A stretch of 64,000 bases of DNA from the NCBI RefSeq assembly GCF_002269385.1, contig NZ_CP022957.1, positions 3,029,001 to 3,093,000 on the forward strand, in the 5' to 3' direction. Under the pieces are notes generated by a model, which saw only the letters and a program-made list of their open reading frames with translations, was not told the DNA's origin and ran no database searches. Numbering within the stretch: position 1 is the stretch's first letter; each line of letters opens with the position of its first letter. The translations under genes and the position numbers were made by a program. Below are positions 1 to 8,482 of this stretch, piece by piece. Source of the DNA: Maribacter cobaltidurans. Lineage in GTDB: Bacteria; Bacteroidota; Bacteroidia; Flavobacteriales; Flavobacteriaceae.

Positions 1-1390
1 AGTTTATGCTGTATTCAAAATTTTAATAAACTATATGAAGCCAAAGTTGTTGGTTCCGGTTGTTTTATTAGGGTGTTTTGTGGCGGTACCTATGCTTATG
101 GCGCAGGAAAATTGGAATGATCATGACAGGTCAGGAAGGTATACAGCACTCACAATGGCTAAAATGTACTTGGATTCCACCCAAAAAGATGTGGGTTCCA
201 TTCTTTTCACCATTGGTGATATAGATACATTTCCATTGTGGTATGCGCAGGAGATCGAAAAATATAGAACGGATACCCGTGTTATTGTAACAACCTATTT
301 TAATGCGGACTGGTACATAGATCAAATGAAAAGACAGGCATATGAAAGTCCGGCCATACCCTCCCAACTTACCCATGAGCAGTATCGCTACGGAACCCGG
401 GATGTGGTATATTATGCTCCGGTATCGGATAAGCGATGGTCCATACAGGATTTTATGAAATGGATTTCCAGCGATGCTCCACAAACTAAAGTAAAATATC
501 TATTGCAACAACAAGGACGCGATATCAGTGGTTATTCCAATGGCTATCTCAACGCCATATATTATCCCACCTATAAGTTACGTGTTCCTGTAAACAGAGA
601 AAAAGTTTTGGATAGCGGCCTTGTAAAAGAGGAGGATGCCTTAAAAATTGTGGATTACATAGATATTGACTTGCCACAATCTGGAATAGGAAAAGGGAGT
701 CTTTTAATGCTGGATATTATTGCGAACAATAATTGGGAACGGCCCATTTATTTCTCCGGTGGTAGTTTTGATGATTCCGAGTATGTTTGGATGACCGACT
801 ATTTGCAATTGGATGGTCTGGTCTATAAATTGGTGCCGATAAAAACCAAGTCTGAAAATATTTTCGATAAGGGAAGAATAGATTCTGATTTAATGTTGGA
901 CATAGTAAAAACATGGGACTGGGGAAATTCTGGTAGTGCGGATATTTACCATGACCCACAAACAAGGAAACAGTTTGGGGTAACCAATAGGATTGCCTTG
1001 GCCCGTTTGTTGGAAAAACTATTGGAAGAACATAAACCCAAAAAAGCAAAAGAGCTGATAAACATGACCATGGAAAATATTCCTTTGGCATTTTATGGTT
1101 ATCCCACTTTCGTAGAACCGTTTTTGTCCGGTTATTACAAATTGGGGGAAAAGGCAAGAGCAGATGAATTATTTATTGATTTGTCGAAAAAATATAGGGA
1201 TAATCTGGAGTATTACCTATCCCTAGATGAAGAGGACCAATATGCCAAGGCACAATTGATTCTCTCGGATTTATATGGATATAATAGATTGATAGATATT
1301 TTATTGGAAAATGGACAAGAACAAAAAGGAAAGTTGGAAACCTCCATTTTGAATGAATATTTGGATAAATTGGGAAATGTATTAGATTGA
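1..1390 (+). CDS. DUF2723 family membrane protein, C-terminal part (5' end outside window)
   Basis: The frame is open from base 2 to the stop at 1390, so the gene begins before the window; the ATG at 35 is internal. The first residues form the end of a hydrophobic segment, followed by an ENWNDHDRSGR motif that I recognise from the large flavobacterial DUF2723 proteins (about 1000 residues, N-terminal multi-spanning part resembling GT-C glycosyltransferases, soluble C-terminal part). About 450 residues are visible, all of the likely soluble region. Family substrate is not known to me. No operon partner is evident downstream (78-base gap). Family assignment is from memory of this conserved region; the missing N-terminus would settle it. 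Confidence 0.75.
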   Translation, partial: VYAVFKILINYMKPKLLVPVVLLGCFVAVPMLMAQENWNDHDRSGRYTALTMAKMYLDSTQKDVGSILFTIGDIDTFPLWYAQEIEKYRTDTRVIVTTYFNADWYIDQMKRQAYESPAIPSQLTHEQYRYGTRDVVYYAPVSDKRWSIQDFMKWISSDAPQTKVKYLLQQQGRDISGYSNGYLNAIYYPTYKLRVPVNREKVLDSGLVKEEDALKIVDYIDIDLPQSGIGKGSLLMLDIIANNNWERPIYFSGGSFDDSEYVWMTDYLQLDGLVYKLVPIKTKSENIFDKGRIDSDLMLDIVKTWDWGNSGSADIYHDPQTRKQFGVTNRIALARLLEKLLEEHKPKKAKELINMTMENIPLAFYGYPTFVEPFLSGYYKLGEKARADELFIDLSKKYRDNLEYYLSLDEEDQYAKAQLILSDLYGYNRLIDILLENGQEQKGKLETSILNEYLDKLGNVLD

Positions 1391-1468
1391 AGCATATTAA
1401 AAACATGTTAAAGCCCACCAAACATCATTTTGTTTAATTAATGTTATTTAACTTTAAACAAAAAAAAC

Positions 1469-1927
1469 ATGAAAAAAGTAATATACATTGCGTCATTATT
1501 ATCAATACTATTTTATACAAATCAATCCTATGCCCAAGAGATTACCGTTTTTCAAGGTATGTGGGGTGATGAGTTTTATCAGGATAAGGATAAAATGACT
1601 TGGAAGGAATTTGGAATGGCCATGGATTCCAATCCAGCTTCGGAAGTGTATTGGTCGAAATCCAAAAAACAATTTGGGGTAACCTTCGCGGCCGCAACCG
1701 CCAATTTGGGTTTTGGTATTTGGTACTTGGTCAATGAGAACAATGACAAGGAAACGACGGCCCCAATCATTGGTTTTGCAAGTACAGCAGTGGTAGGTTC
1801 CATTTTTTACTGCCTTGCCAATAAGAATAAGAAAAATGCTATTTTGGAATTCAACGATAGTTTAGGAAAGACTACCTACAGGTTAGTTCCTTCCGATAAG
1901 GGAATTGGATTGGCCTTAAAGTTTTGA
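1469..1927 (+). CDS. Hypothetical exported protein, 152 aa
   Basis: I do not recognise a family. Residues 1-22 make a signal peptide (MKK, hydrophobic core, YAQ cleavage site). A second hydrophobic stretch at about 70-88 and a third near 95-115 suggest either membrane hairpins or a small periplasmic or membrane-associated protein. The C-terminus is rich in beta-type residues. The gene stands alone, with an A-rich leader (AAACAAAAAAAAC) typical of Bacteroidota translation starts, and ends before a small hairpin at 1972-1989. Confidence 0.6.
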   Translation: MKKVIYIASLLSILFYTNQSYAQEITVFQGMWGDEFYQDKDKMTWKEFGMAMDSNPASEVYWSKSKKQFGVTFAAATANLGFGIWYLVNENNDKETTAPIIGFASTAVVGSIFYCLANKNKKNAILEFNDSLGKTTYRLVPSDKGIGLALKF

Positions 1928-1971
1928 TTCTCGCTAAAATCAAATTTTCACTTCTTTTTCTAATTTTTTAA

Positions 1972-1989
1972 AAAAGTCTAAGGACTTTT
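1972..1989 (+). terminator. Short hairpin terminator after the 152-aa gene
   Basis: AAAAGTC at 1972-1978 pairs with GACTTTT at 1983-1989 around a four-base loop. The U-tract is formed by the 3' arm itself. It separates the upstream gene from the phe promoter that starts at 1991. The short stem makes it weak. Confidence 0.4.
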
Positions 1990-1990
1990 C

Positions 1991-2020
1991 TTGGCTATTT
2001 AAATATAATTACTACATTAG
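1991..2020 (+). promoter_or_regulatory. Candidate promoter of the aromatic amino acid operon
   Basis: TTG at 1991-1993 and TACATTAG at 2013-2020 are separated by 19 bases. This matches the Bacteroidota -33/-7 pattern (TTG, 17-23 bases, TAnnTTTG) with one mismatch. Transcription would start near 2027, about 11 bases before the leader peptide ATG at 2038, which fits an attenuated operon. Confidence 0.5.
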
Positions 2021-2037
2021 CCGCGGTTTTAAAGATT

Positions 2038-2109
2038 ATGACAAAGCAATATTTCTGGAACGGTTTTTATTTTTACTTCTTTTTTAAGAGAGGTGCGGGA
2101 CTGTTGTAG
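2038..2109 (+). CDS. Aromatic-rich leader peptide (pheL-like), 23 aa
   Basis: The ATG at 2038 opens a 23-codon frame ending at TAG 2107-2109. Ten of 23 residues are aromatic: Tyr5, Phe6, Trp7, Phe10, Tyr11, Phe12, Tyr13, Phe14, Phe15, Phe16, in a dense run. The peptide is MTKQYFWNGF followed by YFYFFFKRGAGLL. Its only plausible role is as a sensor of charged tRNA-Phe and tRNA-Tyr: a ribosome stalled in the run leaves bases 2096-2102 free, while one that reaches the stop covers them. It lies directly before a terminator and the pheA gene. Homologous in logic to enteric pheL; the sequence itself need not be related. Confidence 0.85.
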   Translation: MTKQYFWNGFYFYFFFKRGAGLL

Positions 2110-2141
2110 TGTATTGAAAAAAATATAATATAAAAGTCCCG
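2096..2141 (+). promoter_or_regulatory. Antiterminator of the phe attenuator
   Basis: CGGGACT at 2096-2102, inside the last codons of the leader peptide, is complementary to AGTCCCG at 2135-2141. The same AGTCCCG is the 5' arm of the terminator, whose 3' arm (2149-2155) is an exact second copy of CGGGACT. The two pairings are therefore mutually exclusive. Stalling at the Phe/Tyr run permits the upstream pairing and read-through. Confidence 0.8.
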
Positions 2142-2160
2142 TGAAAAACGGGACTTTTTT
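2132..2160 (+). terminator. Attenuator terminator before pheA
   Basis: AAAAGTCCCG (2132-2141) pairs with CGGGACTTTT (2149-2158), ten base pairs around a seven-base loop, followed by a run of T to 2163. It lies between the leader stop codon and the pheA start, so it can only act as a premature terminator of the operon. Confidence 0.85.
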
Positions 2161-2173
2161 TTTAGGAAAAGTT

Positions 2174-3001
2174 GTGGCGTTACGAATAGCTATACAGGGA
2201 ATAAAAGGGTCCAATCATCATCAGGTAGCGAAGGACTATTTTGATGGGGAGTTGGAATTGGTAGAATGTCTATCCTTCGATGCGGTAGTGGACCAATTAC
2301 TACAAAAGAAGGCCGATAAGGGTGTAATGGCCATTGAGAACTCCATTGCCGGCTCAATCATTCCCAATTATGCGTTGGTGCACCGTAATAACCTCCATAT
2401 TATCGGGGAATATTACTTGAACATCCATCATAATTTAATGGTGTTGAAGGGGCAAAAATTTGAGGATATAAAAGAAGTCAGCTCACACCCTATGGCGCTA
2501 CTCCAATGTAAAGAATTTTTTAAGGATTACCCCGGTATAAGGTTGATAGAGGATGTGGATACGGCCGAAACGGCCAAGCGAATCCATGAGCAAAGATTGG
2601 AACATGTAGCGGCCATAGCACCCAAGGTTGCGGCCGAATTATATGATTTGGACATCGTAGCAGATAACATCCAGACCATTAAAAATAATTCTACTCGTTT
2701 TATTATTGTAAAGACAAAAAATAAGGAGCTTCCCAAGGAGGAAATAAACAAAGCTTCCCTGCGGTTTCTTACGGACCATAAGCGCGGCAGCTTGGCTACG
2801 GTGCTGAATGTGATGAGCGATTGCAACCTAAACCTGACCAAGATTCAGTCGCTTCCAGTTATAGAAACCCCATGGAAATATTCATTTTTTGTGGATGTAA
2901 CCTTTACAAAATATAGTGATTTCGCCAAGGCCAAATCACTATTGAATATCATGTTGGAAGATATAAAAGTTTTAGGGGAATATAAAAATGCCATGATATG
3001 A
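2174..3001 (+). CDS. pheA: Prephenate dehydratase
   Basis: Converts prephenate to phenylpyruvate in phenylalanine synthesis; cytoplasmic. Residues 1 to about 180 form the PDT domain, with the VMAIENSIAGSI segment and the conserved NNSTRFIIV motif that ends it. The remaining part is an ACT regulatory domain, with RGSLATVLNVM and the later LPVIETPWKYSFFVD (the ESRP-like allosteric region). The frame extends back to GTG 2141, but that start lies inside the terminator hairpin; GTG 2174, preceded by AGGAAAA, gives the natural N-terminus VALRIAIQGI. Feedback by phenylalanine is expected from the ACT domain. The stop overlaps the next start (ATGA). There is no chorismate mutase domain here; that is fused to the DAHP synthase. 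Confidence 0.93.
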   Translation: MALRIAIQGIKGSNHHQVAKDYFDGELELVECLSFDAVVDQLLQKKADKGVMAIENSIAGSIIPNYALVHRNNLHIIGEYYLNIHHNLMVLKGQKFEDIKEVSSHPMALLQCKEFFKDYPGIRLIEDVDTAETAKRIHEQRLEHVAAIAPKVAAELYDLDIVADNIQTIKNNSTRFIIVKTKNKELPKEEINKASLRFLTDHKRGSLATVLNVMSDCNLNLTKIQSLPVIETPWKYSFFVDVTFTKYSDFAKAKSLLNIMLEDIKVLGEYKNAMI

Positions 3002-4143
3002 TTGAAACGGCCGAACGATTAAAATCGGTAAAGGAATACTATTTCTCTAAGAAGTTAAGGGAAGTACGGGGACTAATGGCCAAAGGTAGGCCTATCATCA
3101 ATATGGGTATAGGAAGCCCTGACCTGGCTCCTTCACCAGAGGTAATTCAAAGTGTTCAAAGTGCTATTTTAGATGAAGGTGCGCACCAGTATCAGAGCTA
3201 TCAAGGATTGCCGGAACTAAGAAATGGTATAGCCAAATTCTATAAGGAAAGGTTTGGGGTAATGGCAAATCCAGCAAACGAAATACTGCCCTTAATGGGC
3301 TCCAAGGAGGGTATTATGCATATTAGCATGGCATTCCTCAATAAAGGTGATGGCGTTCTAGTACCCAATCCGGGATACCCAACCTATACCTCGGTTACTA
3401 AATTGGTAGAGGCTGAACCGATATATTATGATCTTACCGAATCAAATGGCTGGTTTCCGGATTTGGATATATTGGAATCACAGGATTTGAGCGGAGTAAA
3501 ATTGATGTGGTTGAGTTATCCGCATATGCCTACTGGGGCCACTGCCACTGAGGAACAATTTTCAAATCTGATTGCTTTTGCGAAAAGAAACCAAATTCTC
3601 TTGGTAAACGACAACCCATACAGCTTTGTGCTCAATGACAAACCCAAAAGCATTTTGGCCATAGATGGCGCCATGGATGTTTGTCTGGAACTCAATTCCT
3701 TGAGCAAAACCTTTAATATGGCAGGTTGGCGTGTCGGTTTTGTTTTGGGCCACTCCACCTTTATAGAGGCTATTTTAAAGGTAAAGAGCAATATGGATTC
3801 CGGTATGTTTTATGGAATTCAAAAGGGAGCTGTGGCCGCGTTGGAAAGTACGGATGTCTGGTATAGCAACCTTAATGAAGTCTATAAAGAGAGAAGAGAC
3901 CTAATCTTTAAACTGGCGGATAAATTAGGTTGTAGTTACGATGAGCATGCCGTTGGAATGTTCGTTTGGGCCAAACTGCCCATGAGTGTTAATTCTTCGG
4001 AGGAATTCATAGATAACGTGTTATATCATAAGGATATCTTCATTACCCCGGGAACCATTTTTGGAAGTAATGGAGAGGGATATATTAGATTTTCGTTATG
4101 TGTGACCAAAGAAAAAATTCAGGAAGCCATAGATAGATTATAA
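2998..4143 (+). CDS. Pyridoxal-phosphate aminotransferase of the aromatic operon
   Basis: Fold-type I aminotransferase of 381 residues. The NPGYPTY segment, the DNPYSFV stretch and the SLSKTFNMAGWRVGF motif, which carries the Schiff-base lysine, are all present. In this operon it most likely transaminates phenylpyruvate and 4-hydroxyphenylpyruvate, or prephenate, to give Phe and Tyr. Substrate choice cannot be read from the sequence; LL-diaminopimelate aminotransferase-like and alanine aminotransferase-like relatives are alternatives. It starts inside the pheA stop and ends one base before the next gene, so it is translationally coupled. Confidence 0.85.
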   Translation: MIETAERLKSVKEYYFSKKLREVRGLMAKGRPIINMGIGSPDLAPSPEVIQSVQSAILDEGAHQYQSYQGLPELRNGIAKFYKERFGVMANPANEILPLMGSKEGIMHISMAFLNKGDGVLVPNPGYPTYTSVTKLVEAEPIYYDLTESNGWFPDLDILESQDLSGVKLMWLSYPHMPTGATATEEQFSNLIAFAKRNQILLVNDNPYSFVLNDKPKSILAIDGAMDVCLELNSLSKTFNMAGWRVGFVLGHSTFIEAILKVKSNMDSGMFYGIQKGAVAALESTDVWYSNLNEVYKERRDLIFKLADKLGCSYDEHAVGMFVWAKLPMSVNSSEEFIDNVLYHKDIFITPGTIFGSNGEGYIRFSLCVTKEKIQEAIDRL

Positions 4144-4144
4144 T

Positions 4145-5005
4145 ATGAACGTTTTTGTAATCGGTATAGGATTGATAGGAGGTTCCTTCGTAAAGGATAT
4201 CAAGGCAAAAATGCCAGAGGCTAAGATTTTTGGAATCGATGCCAATCCGGAACATTTGGAAGAGGCCTTGGCATTGGGTCTTATTGAATACAAGGCGACG
4301 TATAGTGATTTGGATAAGGCCGATTTTGTGATTGTTAGTATTCCGGTGAATGCCACAGTGAAGGAATTGCCAAAAATATTGGACATAGTACATGATGATT
4401 GTGTGGTTTGTGATGCGGGATCTACCAAGGAACTTATTTGTAGGGCATTGGCAAATCACCCTAAAAGAAGAAATTTTTTGGCTTGCCACCCCATTGCGGG
4501 AACGGAGTTTTCCGGTCCTTCGGCGGCCATAAATGGTCTATATCAAGGTAAGACCAATATTATTTGCGAAGTGGAAAAAACAGCGTTTAAGCTTCAGGAA
4601 AAGGCCTTGGAGGTTTTTCAATCCTTAGGAATGCGAATTCGATATATGAATCCCAAGGCGCATGATAAACACATAGCTTATGTCTCGCATTTGTCACACA
4701 TCAGTTCATTTATGTTAGGAAAGACGGTTATTGAAAAAGAGAAAAACGAACGTGATATTTTTGACATGGCAGGCAGTGGATTTGAAAGTACCGTGCGTTT
4801 GGCCAAGAGTTCTCCGGCCATGTGGACACCTATTTTTGAACAGAACAAGGAGAATGTAATAGACACCCTAAACGAATATATACAGAATCTTACGGATTTC
4901 AGGGAGCTTTTATTGGCCGATGATTTTGAGGGTATCTACAAAGAAATGAACAATACGAATAAAATAAAATCAATATTAAAGGGAATACCGCTAAATAAGA
5001 AGTAA
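4145..5005 (+). CDS. tyrA: Prephenate dehydrogenase
   Basis: Oxidatively decarboxylates prephenate to 4-hydroxyphenylpyruvate for tyrosine synthesis. The N-terminal Rossmann fold starts with VIGIGLIGGSF, and the acidic residue in FGIDAN after strand beta-2 suggests NAD preference. HPIAGTEFSGP is the conserved active-site segment, and the HISSF region supplies the substrate-binding helix. At 286 residues it is a monofunctional, single-domain enzyme without ACT or chorismate mutase parts. The stop overlaps the next start (TAATG). Confidence 0.93.
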   Translation: MNVFVIGIGLIGGSFVKDIKAKMPEAKIFGIDANPEHLEEALALGLIEYKATYSDLDKADFVIVSIPVNATVKELPKILDIVHDDCVVCDAGSTKELICRALANHPKRRNFLACHPIAGTEFSGPSAAINGLYQGKTNIICEVEKTAFKLQEKALEVFQSLGMRIRYMNPKAHDKHIAYVSHLSHISSFMLGKTVIEKEKNERDIFDMAGSGFESTVRLAKSSPAMWTPIFEQNKENVIDTLNEYIQNLTDFRELLLADDFEGIYKEMNNTNKIKSILKGIPLNKK

Positions 5006-6087
5006 TGGAGAACAAGAAAGAAATGAGATCCTGGTTAGATGATATGAAGTTGGACCATCCACTGGTCATTGCAGGACCTTGTAGTGCAGAAACAGAAGAA
5101 CAAGTGTTAAAGATTGCACATGAATTAAAGGATACCGATGTAAATTATTACCGTGCCGGTATCTGGAAGCCAAGAACCCGACCTGGTAATTTTGAGGGGG
5201 TGGGAGCTTTGGGCCTTAAATGGTTGCAGAAAGTACGAGAGGAAACGGGTTTAAAGACCGCTACGGAAGTGGCAAACAGGGCCCATGTGGAATTGGCCTT
5301 GGAGTACGATGTTGATTTGTTGTGGATTGGTGCACGTTCCACCGTGAGCCCGTTTATCATGCAAGAATTGGCGGATGCTTTGGAAGGAACCGATAAAATA
5401 GTTTTGGTGAAGAACCCTGTAAACCCAGATTTAGCCCTTTGGTTGGGTGGAATAGAAAGGCTGTACACCGCTGGGATTAAAAAATTAGGTGCAATTCATA
5501 GAGGTTTTTCCACGTATGAAAAGACCAAATATAGGAATATTCCAGAATGGCAGATGGCAGTTGAGTTTCAGGATAAATTTCCGGATTTGCCTTTAATCAA
5601 TGATCCTTCCCATATCACGGGCAAGCGAGATATGATTTTTGATGTTTCCCAAACAGCGTTGGATTTGAATTTTGATGGTTTGATGATAGAGACCCACCAC
5701 GATCCTGACAATGCTTGGAGTGATGCTGCACAGCAAGTCACACCACAAAGATTGGTCCAGATTATGAAAGACTTAAAGATTAGAAAGGAAACCGATCCCG
5801 AAGCGGAATACAACTCTAAATTGAGTAACCTTAGGGCACAGATCGATGTCATTGACAATCAATTAATAGAAACTCTGGGTAAAAGAATGAAAATTTCTGA
5901 CAGTATCGGGGCACTTAAAAAGGAGAAAAATGTTGCGGTTTTACAATCCAACCGATGGAACCAGATTTTAGGAGCTATGATTTTGGAAGGTGAAACCAAA
6001 GGACTCAGCGAGGAATTTATCTTGAGAATGTTCAAGGCAATTCACCAAGAATCCATCAATCACCAAGAAAAGATTGTAAATGGATAA
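5005..6087 (+). CDS. Bifunctional DAHP synthase / chorismate mutase
   Basis: Residues 1 to about 265 are a type I-beta DAHP synthase (KDO8P synthase superfamily): AGPCSAET, KPRTRPGNFEG, IGARSTVSPF and NDPSHITGKRD are conserved active-site segments. It condenses phosphoenolpyruvate and erythrose 4-phosphate, the first shikimate pathway step. Residues about 275-360 are an AroQ-type chorismate mutase (LRAQIDVIDNQLIETLGKR), which makes prephenate. The fusion, with the mutase C-terminal, places entry and branch steps in one protein, and the mutase often acts as the allosteric sensor in such fusions. It closes the operon, followed at once by a strong terminator. Confidence 0.93.
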   Translation: MENKKEMRSWLDDMKLDHPLVIAGPCSAETEEQVLKIAHELKDTDVNYYRAGIWKPRTRPGNFEGVGALGLKWLQKVREETGLKTATEVANRAHVELALEYDVDLLWIGARSTVSPFIMQELADALEGTDKIVLVKNPVNPDLALWLGGIERLYTAGIKKLGAIHRGFSTYEKTKYRNIPEWQMAVEFQDKFPDLPLINDPSHITGKRDMIFDVSQTALDLNFDGLMIETHHDPDNAWSDAAQQVTPQRLVQIMKDLKIRKETDPEAEYNSKLSNLRAQIDVIDNQLIETLGKRMKISDSIGALKKEKNVAVLQSNRWNQILGAMILEGETKGLSEEFILRMFKAIHQESINHQEKIVNG

Positions 6088-6090
6088 AAT

Positions 6091-6120
6091 AAAAAAGCCC
6101 GGTCAATGACCGGGCTTTTT
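6091..6120. terminator. Bidirectional terminator between the phe operon and a convergent gene
   Basis: AAAAAAGCCCGGTC pairs with GACCGGGCTTTTTT around a short loop. A-run and T-run on the two sides let it stop transcription from both the aromatic operon and the minus-strand gene whose stop codon lies at 6120. Confidence 0.9.
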
Positions 6121-6560
6121 TATTTTTTAAATACAAATCGGGTTACAAAAATTCCCTGTCCATCTTTTTCACCAGCATCTGCCTCAACACCGCTGGTCAC
6201 AAAAACGAGTTCCCATCCCTCGGCGGCCATGGCCGTAAGTTTAGAAGAAATCAGGGCATCGTTGGCAGCAATATTTTGAAACCGGATACCAGCAATATTA
6301 TAGAAATTAAGAAGTTTTGTCTCTTCAAAATCCTTCACCCGAATATCGGAGCGATCAGCTTTGTTCCTTGTATTGTCATCGGCTGTTTGAACCGATGAAA
6401 ATTCTTTATAATCCCGGTCTGCATTCGCATCGATAATTCTTGATCTTCCCAATCCACTGGGTACAATGGATTCAACGGTTGTGATAATTTTGTATTCTTG
6501 GGCTTGTGCGGTTATCATCGTAAGTACCGTAACAAATAGAATGTTAACAACTCTTTTCAT
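6120..6560 (-). CDS. Hypothetical exported protein, 146 aa
   Basis: No family recognised with certainty. Residues 1-20 form a signal peptide ending in TAQAQ. The middle is charged (DRDYKEFSS...DDNTRNKADRSD). The C-terminal part, with LTAMAAEGWELVFVTSG and a final GIFVTRFVFKK strand, resembles the small DUF4177-like fold (a helix ending in GWEL, then strands), which is an inference. It is monocistronic, runs convergent to the aromatic operon and shares its terminator. Confidence 0.6.
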   Translation of the reverse strand: MKRVVNILFVTVLTMITAQAQEYKIITTVESIVPSGLGRSRIIDANADRDYKEFSSVQTADDNTRNKADRSDIRVKDFEETKLLNFYNIAGIRFQNIAANDALISSKLTAMAAEGWELVFVTSGVEADAGEKDGQGIFVTRFVFKK

Positions 6561-6717
6561 GATTTTTTAGTTTTAAAGGGTGGTTAATTGAATTTAAAAG
6601 TAGCTTAAAAGTCCAAATTAGGAAAGTACTGATTTTCAAAATTTTGGTATGTTCAAAACAATGCTTTTATTCTGTTTCTAAAAGTATTATTGTTTCTTTG
6701 TATTTGGTACGTTAAGC

Positions 6718-7671
6718 ATGGAAGGAACAGTTTATAAATCAACGGGAAGCTGGTATACCGTTAAGGCCAAGAACGGAACGTTCTATGAATGCAGGATAAA
6801 GGGCAAATTTAGGATTAAGGGAATTAAAAGCACCAATCCAATTGCTGTAGGCGACAAGGTCCTTTTTGAGTTGGACGACAAGGGTGAGGAAAATGTCGGC
6901 GTTATCCATGGCATTGTAGACCGTAAAAATTATATCATTCGAAAATCGGTCAACCTATCCAAGCAAACACATATCATCGCCGCCAACCTTGATCAGGTTT
7001 TTTTATTGATTACCCTAAATAATCCAACGACATATACCATATTCATTGATAGATTTTTGGTAACTGCCGAGGCTTATGAAGTGCCAACCGTCCTGGTCTT
7101 CAATAAAATTGACACTTATAACGATGAGGAAACGGACGAGATAAAATATCTTGCCGAATTATACCGAAAGATTGGTTATACCTGCATAGGCATATCAGCC
7201 AAAACGGGTAAAAATGTGGATAAAATTAAGGAAATGATGGTGGGGAAAACCTCCATGTTCTCGGGGCATTCCGGGGTAGGGAAATCAACCTTGATCAATG
7301 CCATAGAGCCCAATTTGGAGATAAAAACCGCTGAAATATCCCAACAGCACTTACAAGGACAGCACACTACGACTTTTGCGGAAATGTTCGACCTTAGTTT
7401 TGATGCGCAAATCATAGATACTCCAGGAATAAAAGGGTTTGGCATTGTGGATATGGAACGGGAGGAGATAGGGGATTATTTTCCGGAACTTTTTGAATTG
7501 AAGCAGGATTGTAAATTTAATAACTGCATCCATCTGGATGAGCCTAAATGCGCGGTCAAGGATGCTTTGGAAAAAGGGAAAGTTTCATGGAGCAGATATA
7601 GAAGCTATTTACAAATGATAACGGGGGAAGAAGAGAATTATAGAATGGACATACACGGGGAAAGGAAATGA
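6718..7671 (+). CDS. rsgA: Small-subunit biogenesis GTPase RsgA
   Basis: Circularly permuted GTPase that checks late 30S ribosome maturation. An N-terminal OB fold (about 1-75) is followed by the G motifs in permuted order: NKID near 126, GHSGVGKST near 182, then DTPGIKGF near 232. A C-terminal zinc knuckle carries the CKFNNCIHLDEPKC ligands (about 262-275). Length 317 is normal. It heads an operon with dtd (4-base overlap), the MazG-like gene and probably aroA. Confidence 0.95.
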   Translation: MEGTVYKSTGSWYTVKAKNGTFYECRIKGKFRIKGIKSTNPIAVGDKVLFELDDKGEENVGVIHGIVDRKNYIIRKSVNLSKQTHIIAANLDQVFLLITLNNPTTYTIFIDRFLVTAEAYEVPTVLVFNKIDTYNDEETDEIKYLAELYRKIGYTCIGISAKTGKNVDKIKEMMVGKTSMFSGHSGVGKSTLINAIEPNLEIKTAEISQQHLQGQHTTTFAEMFDLSFDAQIIDTPGIKGFGIVDMEREEIGDYFPELFELKQDCKFNNCIHLDEPKCAVKDALEKGKVSWSRYRSYLQMITGEEENYRMDIHGERK

Positions 7672-8120
7672 GAACGGTAATTCAGCGGGTAACCAAGGCC
7701 AGTGTAAAGGTAGAGGGAAAGTTGATTTCTTCTATTGGAAGCGGATTACTGTTGCTTTTGGGGATTAGCGATGAGGATACCACGGAGGATATTGATTGGT
7801 TGGTTAGAAAGGTGCTTAATCTTAGGGTTTTTAATGACGAGGATGGGGTGATGAATAAATCCGTTTTAGAGATAAACGGCGATATAATTGTGGTTAGCCA
7901 ATTCACACTCCACGCTTCCACCAAGAAAGGAAATAGACCTTCGTATATTAAGGCCGCAAAACCTGAAGTTGCCACACCCATTTATGAAGCTTTTGTTAAG
8001 CACATGGAAAAAGAACTGGGTAAAAATGTAGGTACGGGAATCTTTGGGGCCGATATGAAAGTGGAACTTCTCAATGATGGTCCTGTCACTATTATAATCG
8101 ATACAAAAAACAGGGAATAA
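7668..8120 (+). CDS. dtd: D-aminoacyl-tRNA deacylase
   Basis: Removes D-amino acids and glycine mischarged onto tRNA. All signature elements are present: N-terminal MRTVIQRV, the SQFTLHA motif that forms the catalytic pocket (about 77-83), and the C-terminal GPVTIIID (NxGPVT) motif. The usual length is about 145-150 residues. Start overlaps the rsgA stop and its stop overlaps the next start, so it is the middle cistron of a coupled operon. Confidence 0.95.
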   Translation: MRTVIQRVTKASVKVEGKLISSIGSGLLLLLGISDEDTTEDIDWLVRKVLNLRVFNDEDGVMNKSVLEINGDIIVVSQFTLHASTKKGNRPSYIKAAKPEVATPIYEAFVKHMEKELGKNVGTGIFGADMKVELLNDGPVTIIIDTKNRE

Positions 8121-8446
8121 TGAATATCAAAAATGCACAAGAAGCGGTAGATGATTGGATCAAGGAACACGGGGTTCGTTATTTTAATGAGCTTACCAAT
8201 ATGGCACAACTTACAGAGGAAGTTGGGGAGGTTGCACGAATCATTGCCAGAAGATATGGGGAGCAAAGCGAAAAGGAGTCCGATAAAACCAAGGATTTAG
8301 GGGAAGAGTTGGCCGATGTGCTTTTTGTTGTACTTTGCTTGGCCAACCAGACCGGAGTAGATTTACAACAAGCTTTTGACAAAAAGTTAGATTTAAAAAC
8401 AAAGCGTGATCATGACCGGCATCACAATAACAAAAAGTTGAAATAG
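8120..8446 (+). CDS. MazG-like nucleotide pyrophosphohydrolase
   Basis: All-alpha NTP pyrophosphatase of 108 residues. EEVGEVARII (EExxE) and GEELADVLF (ExxD) give the magnesium-binding acidic motif, and LCLAN follows. Such single-domain MazG relatives hydrolyse (d)NTPs, probably non-canonical ones; the exact substrate is unknown. It is translationally coupled to dtd. Confidence 0.88.
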   Translation: MNIKNAQEAVDDWIKEHGVRYFNELTNMAQLTEEVGEVARIIARRYGEQSEKESDKTKDLGEELADVLFVVLCLANQTGVDLQQAFDKKLDLKTKRDHDRHHNNKKLK

Positions 8447-8482
8447 TGCTATCTTTGACGTTTGTTTTTAATAGCTAGCATC

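Noticed and set aside
2141..2173. GTG 2141 as pheA start, adding 11 residues
   Set aside because: These codons lie in the attenuator terminator hairpin; GTG 2174 gives the family's normal N-terminus.
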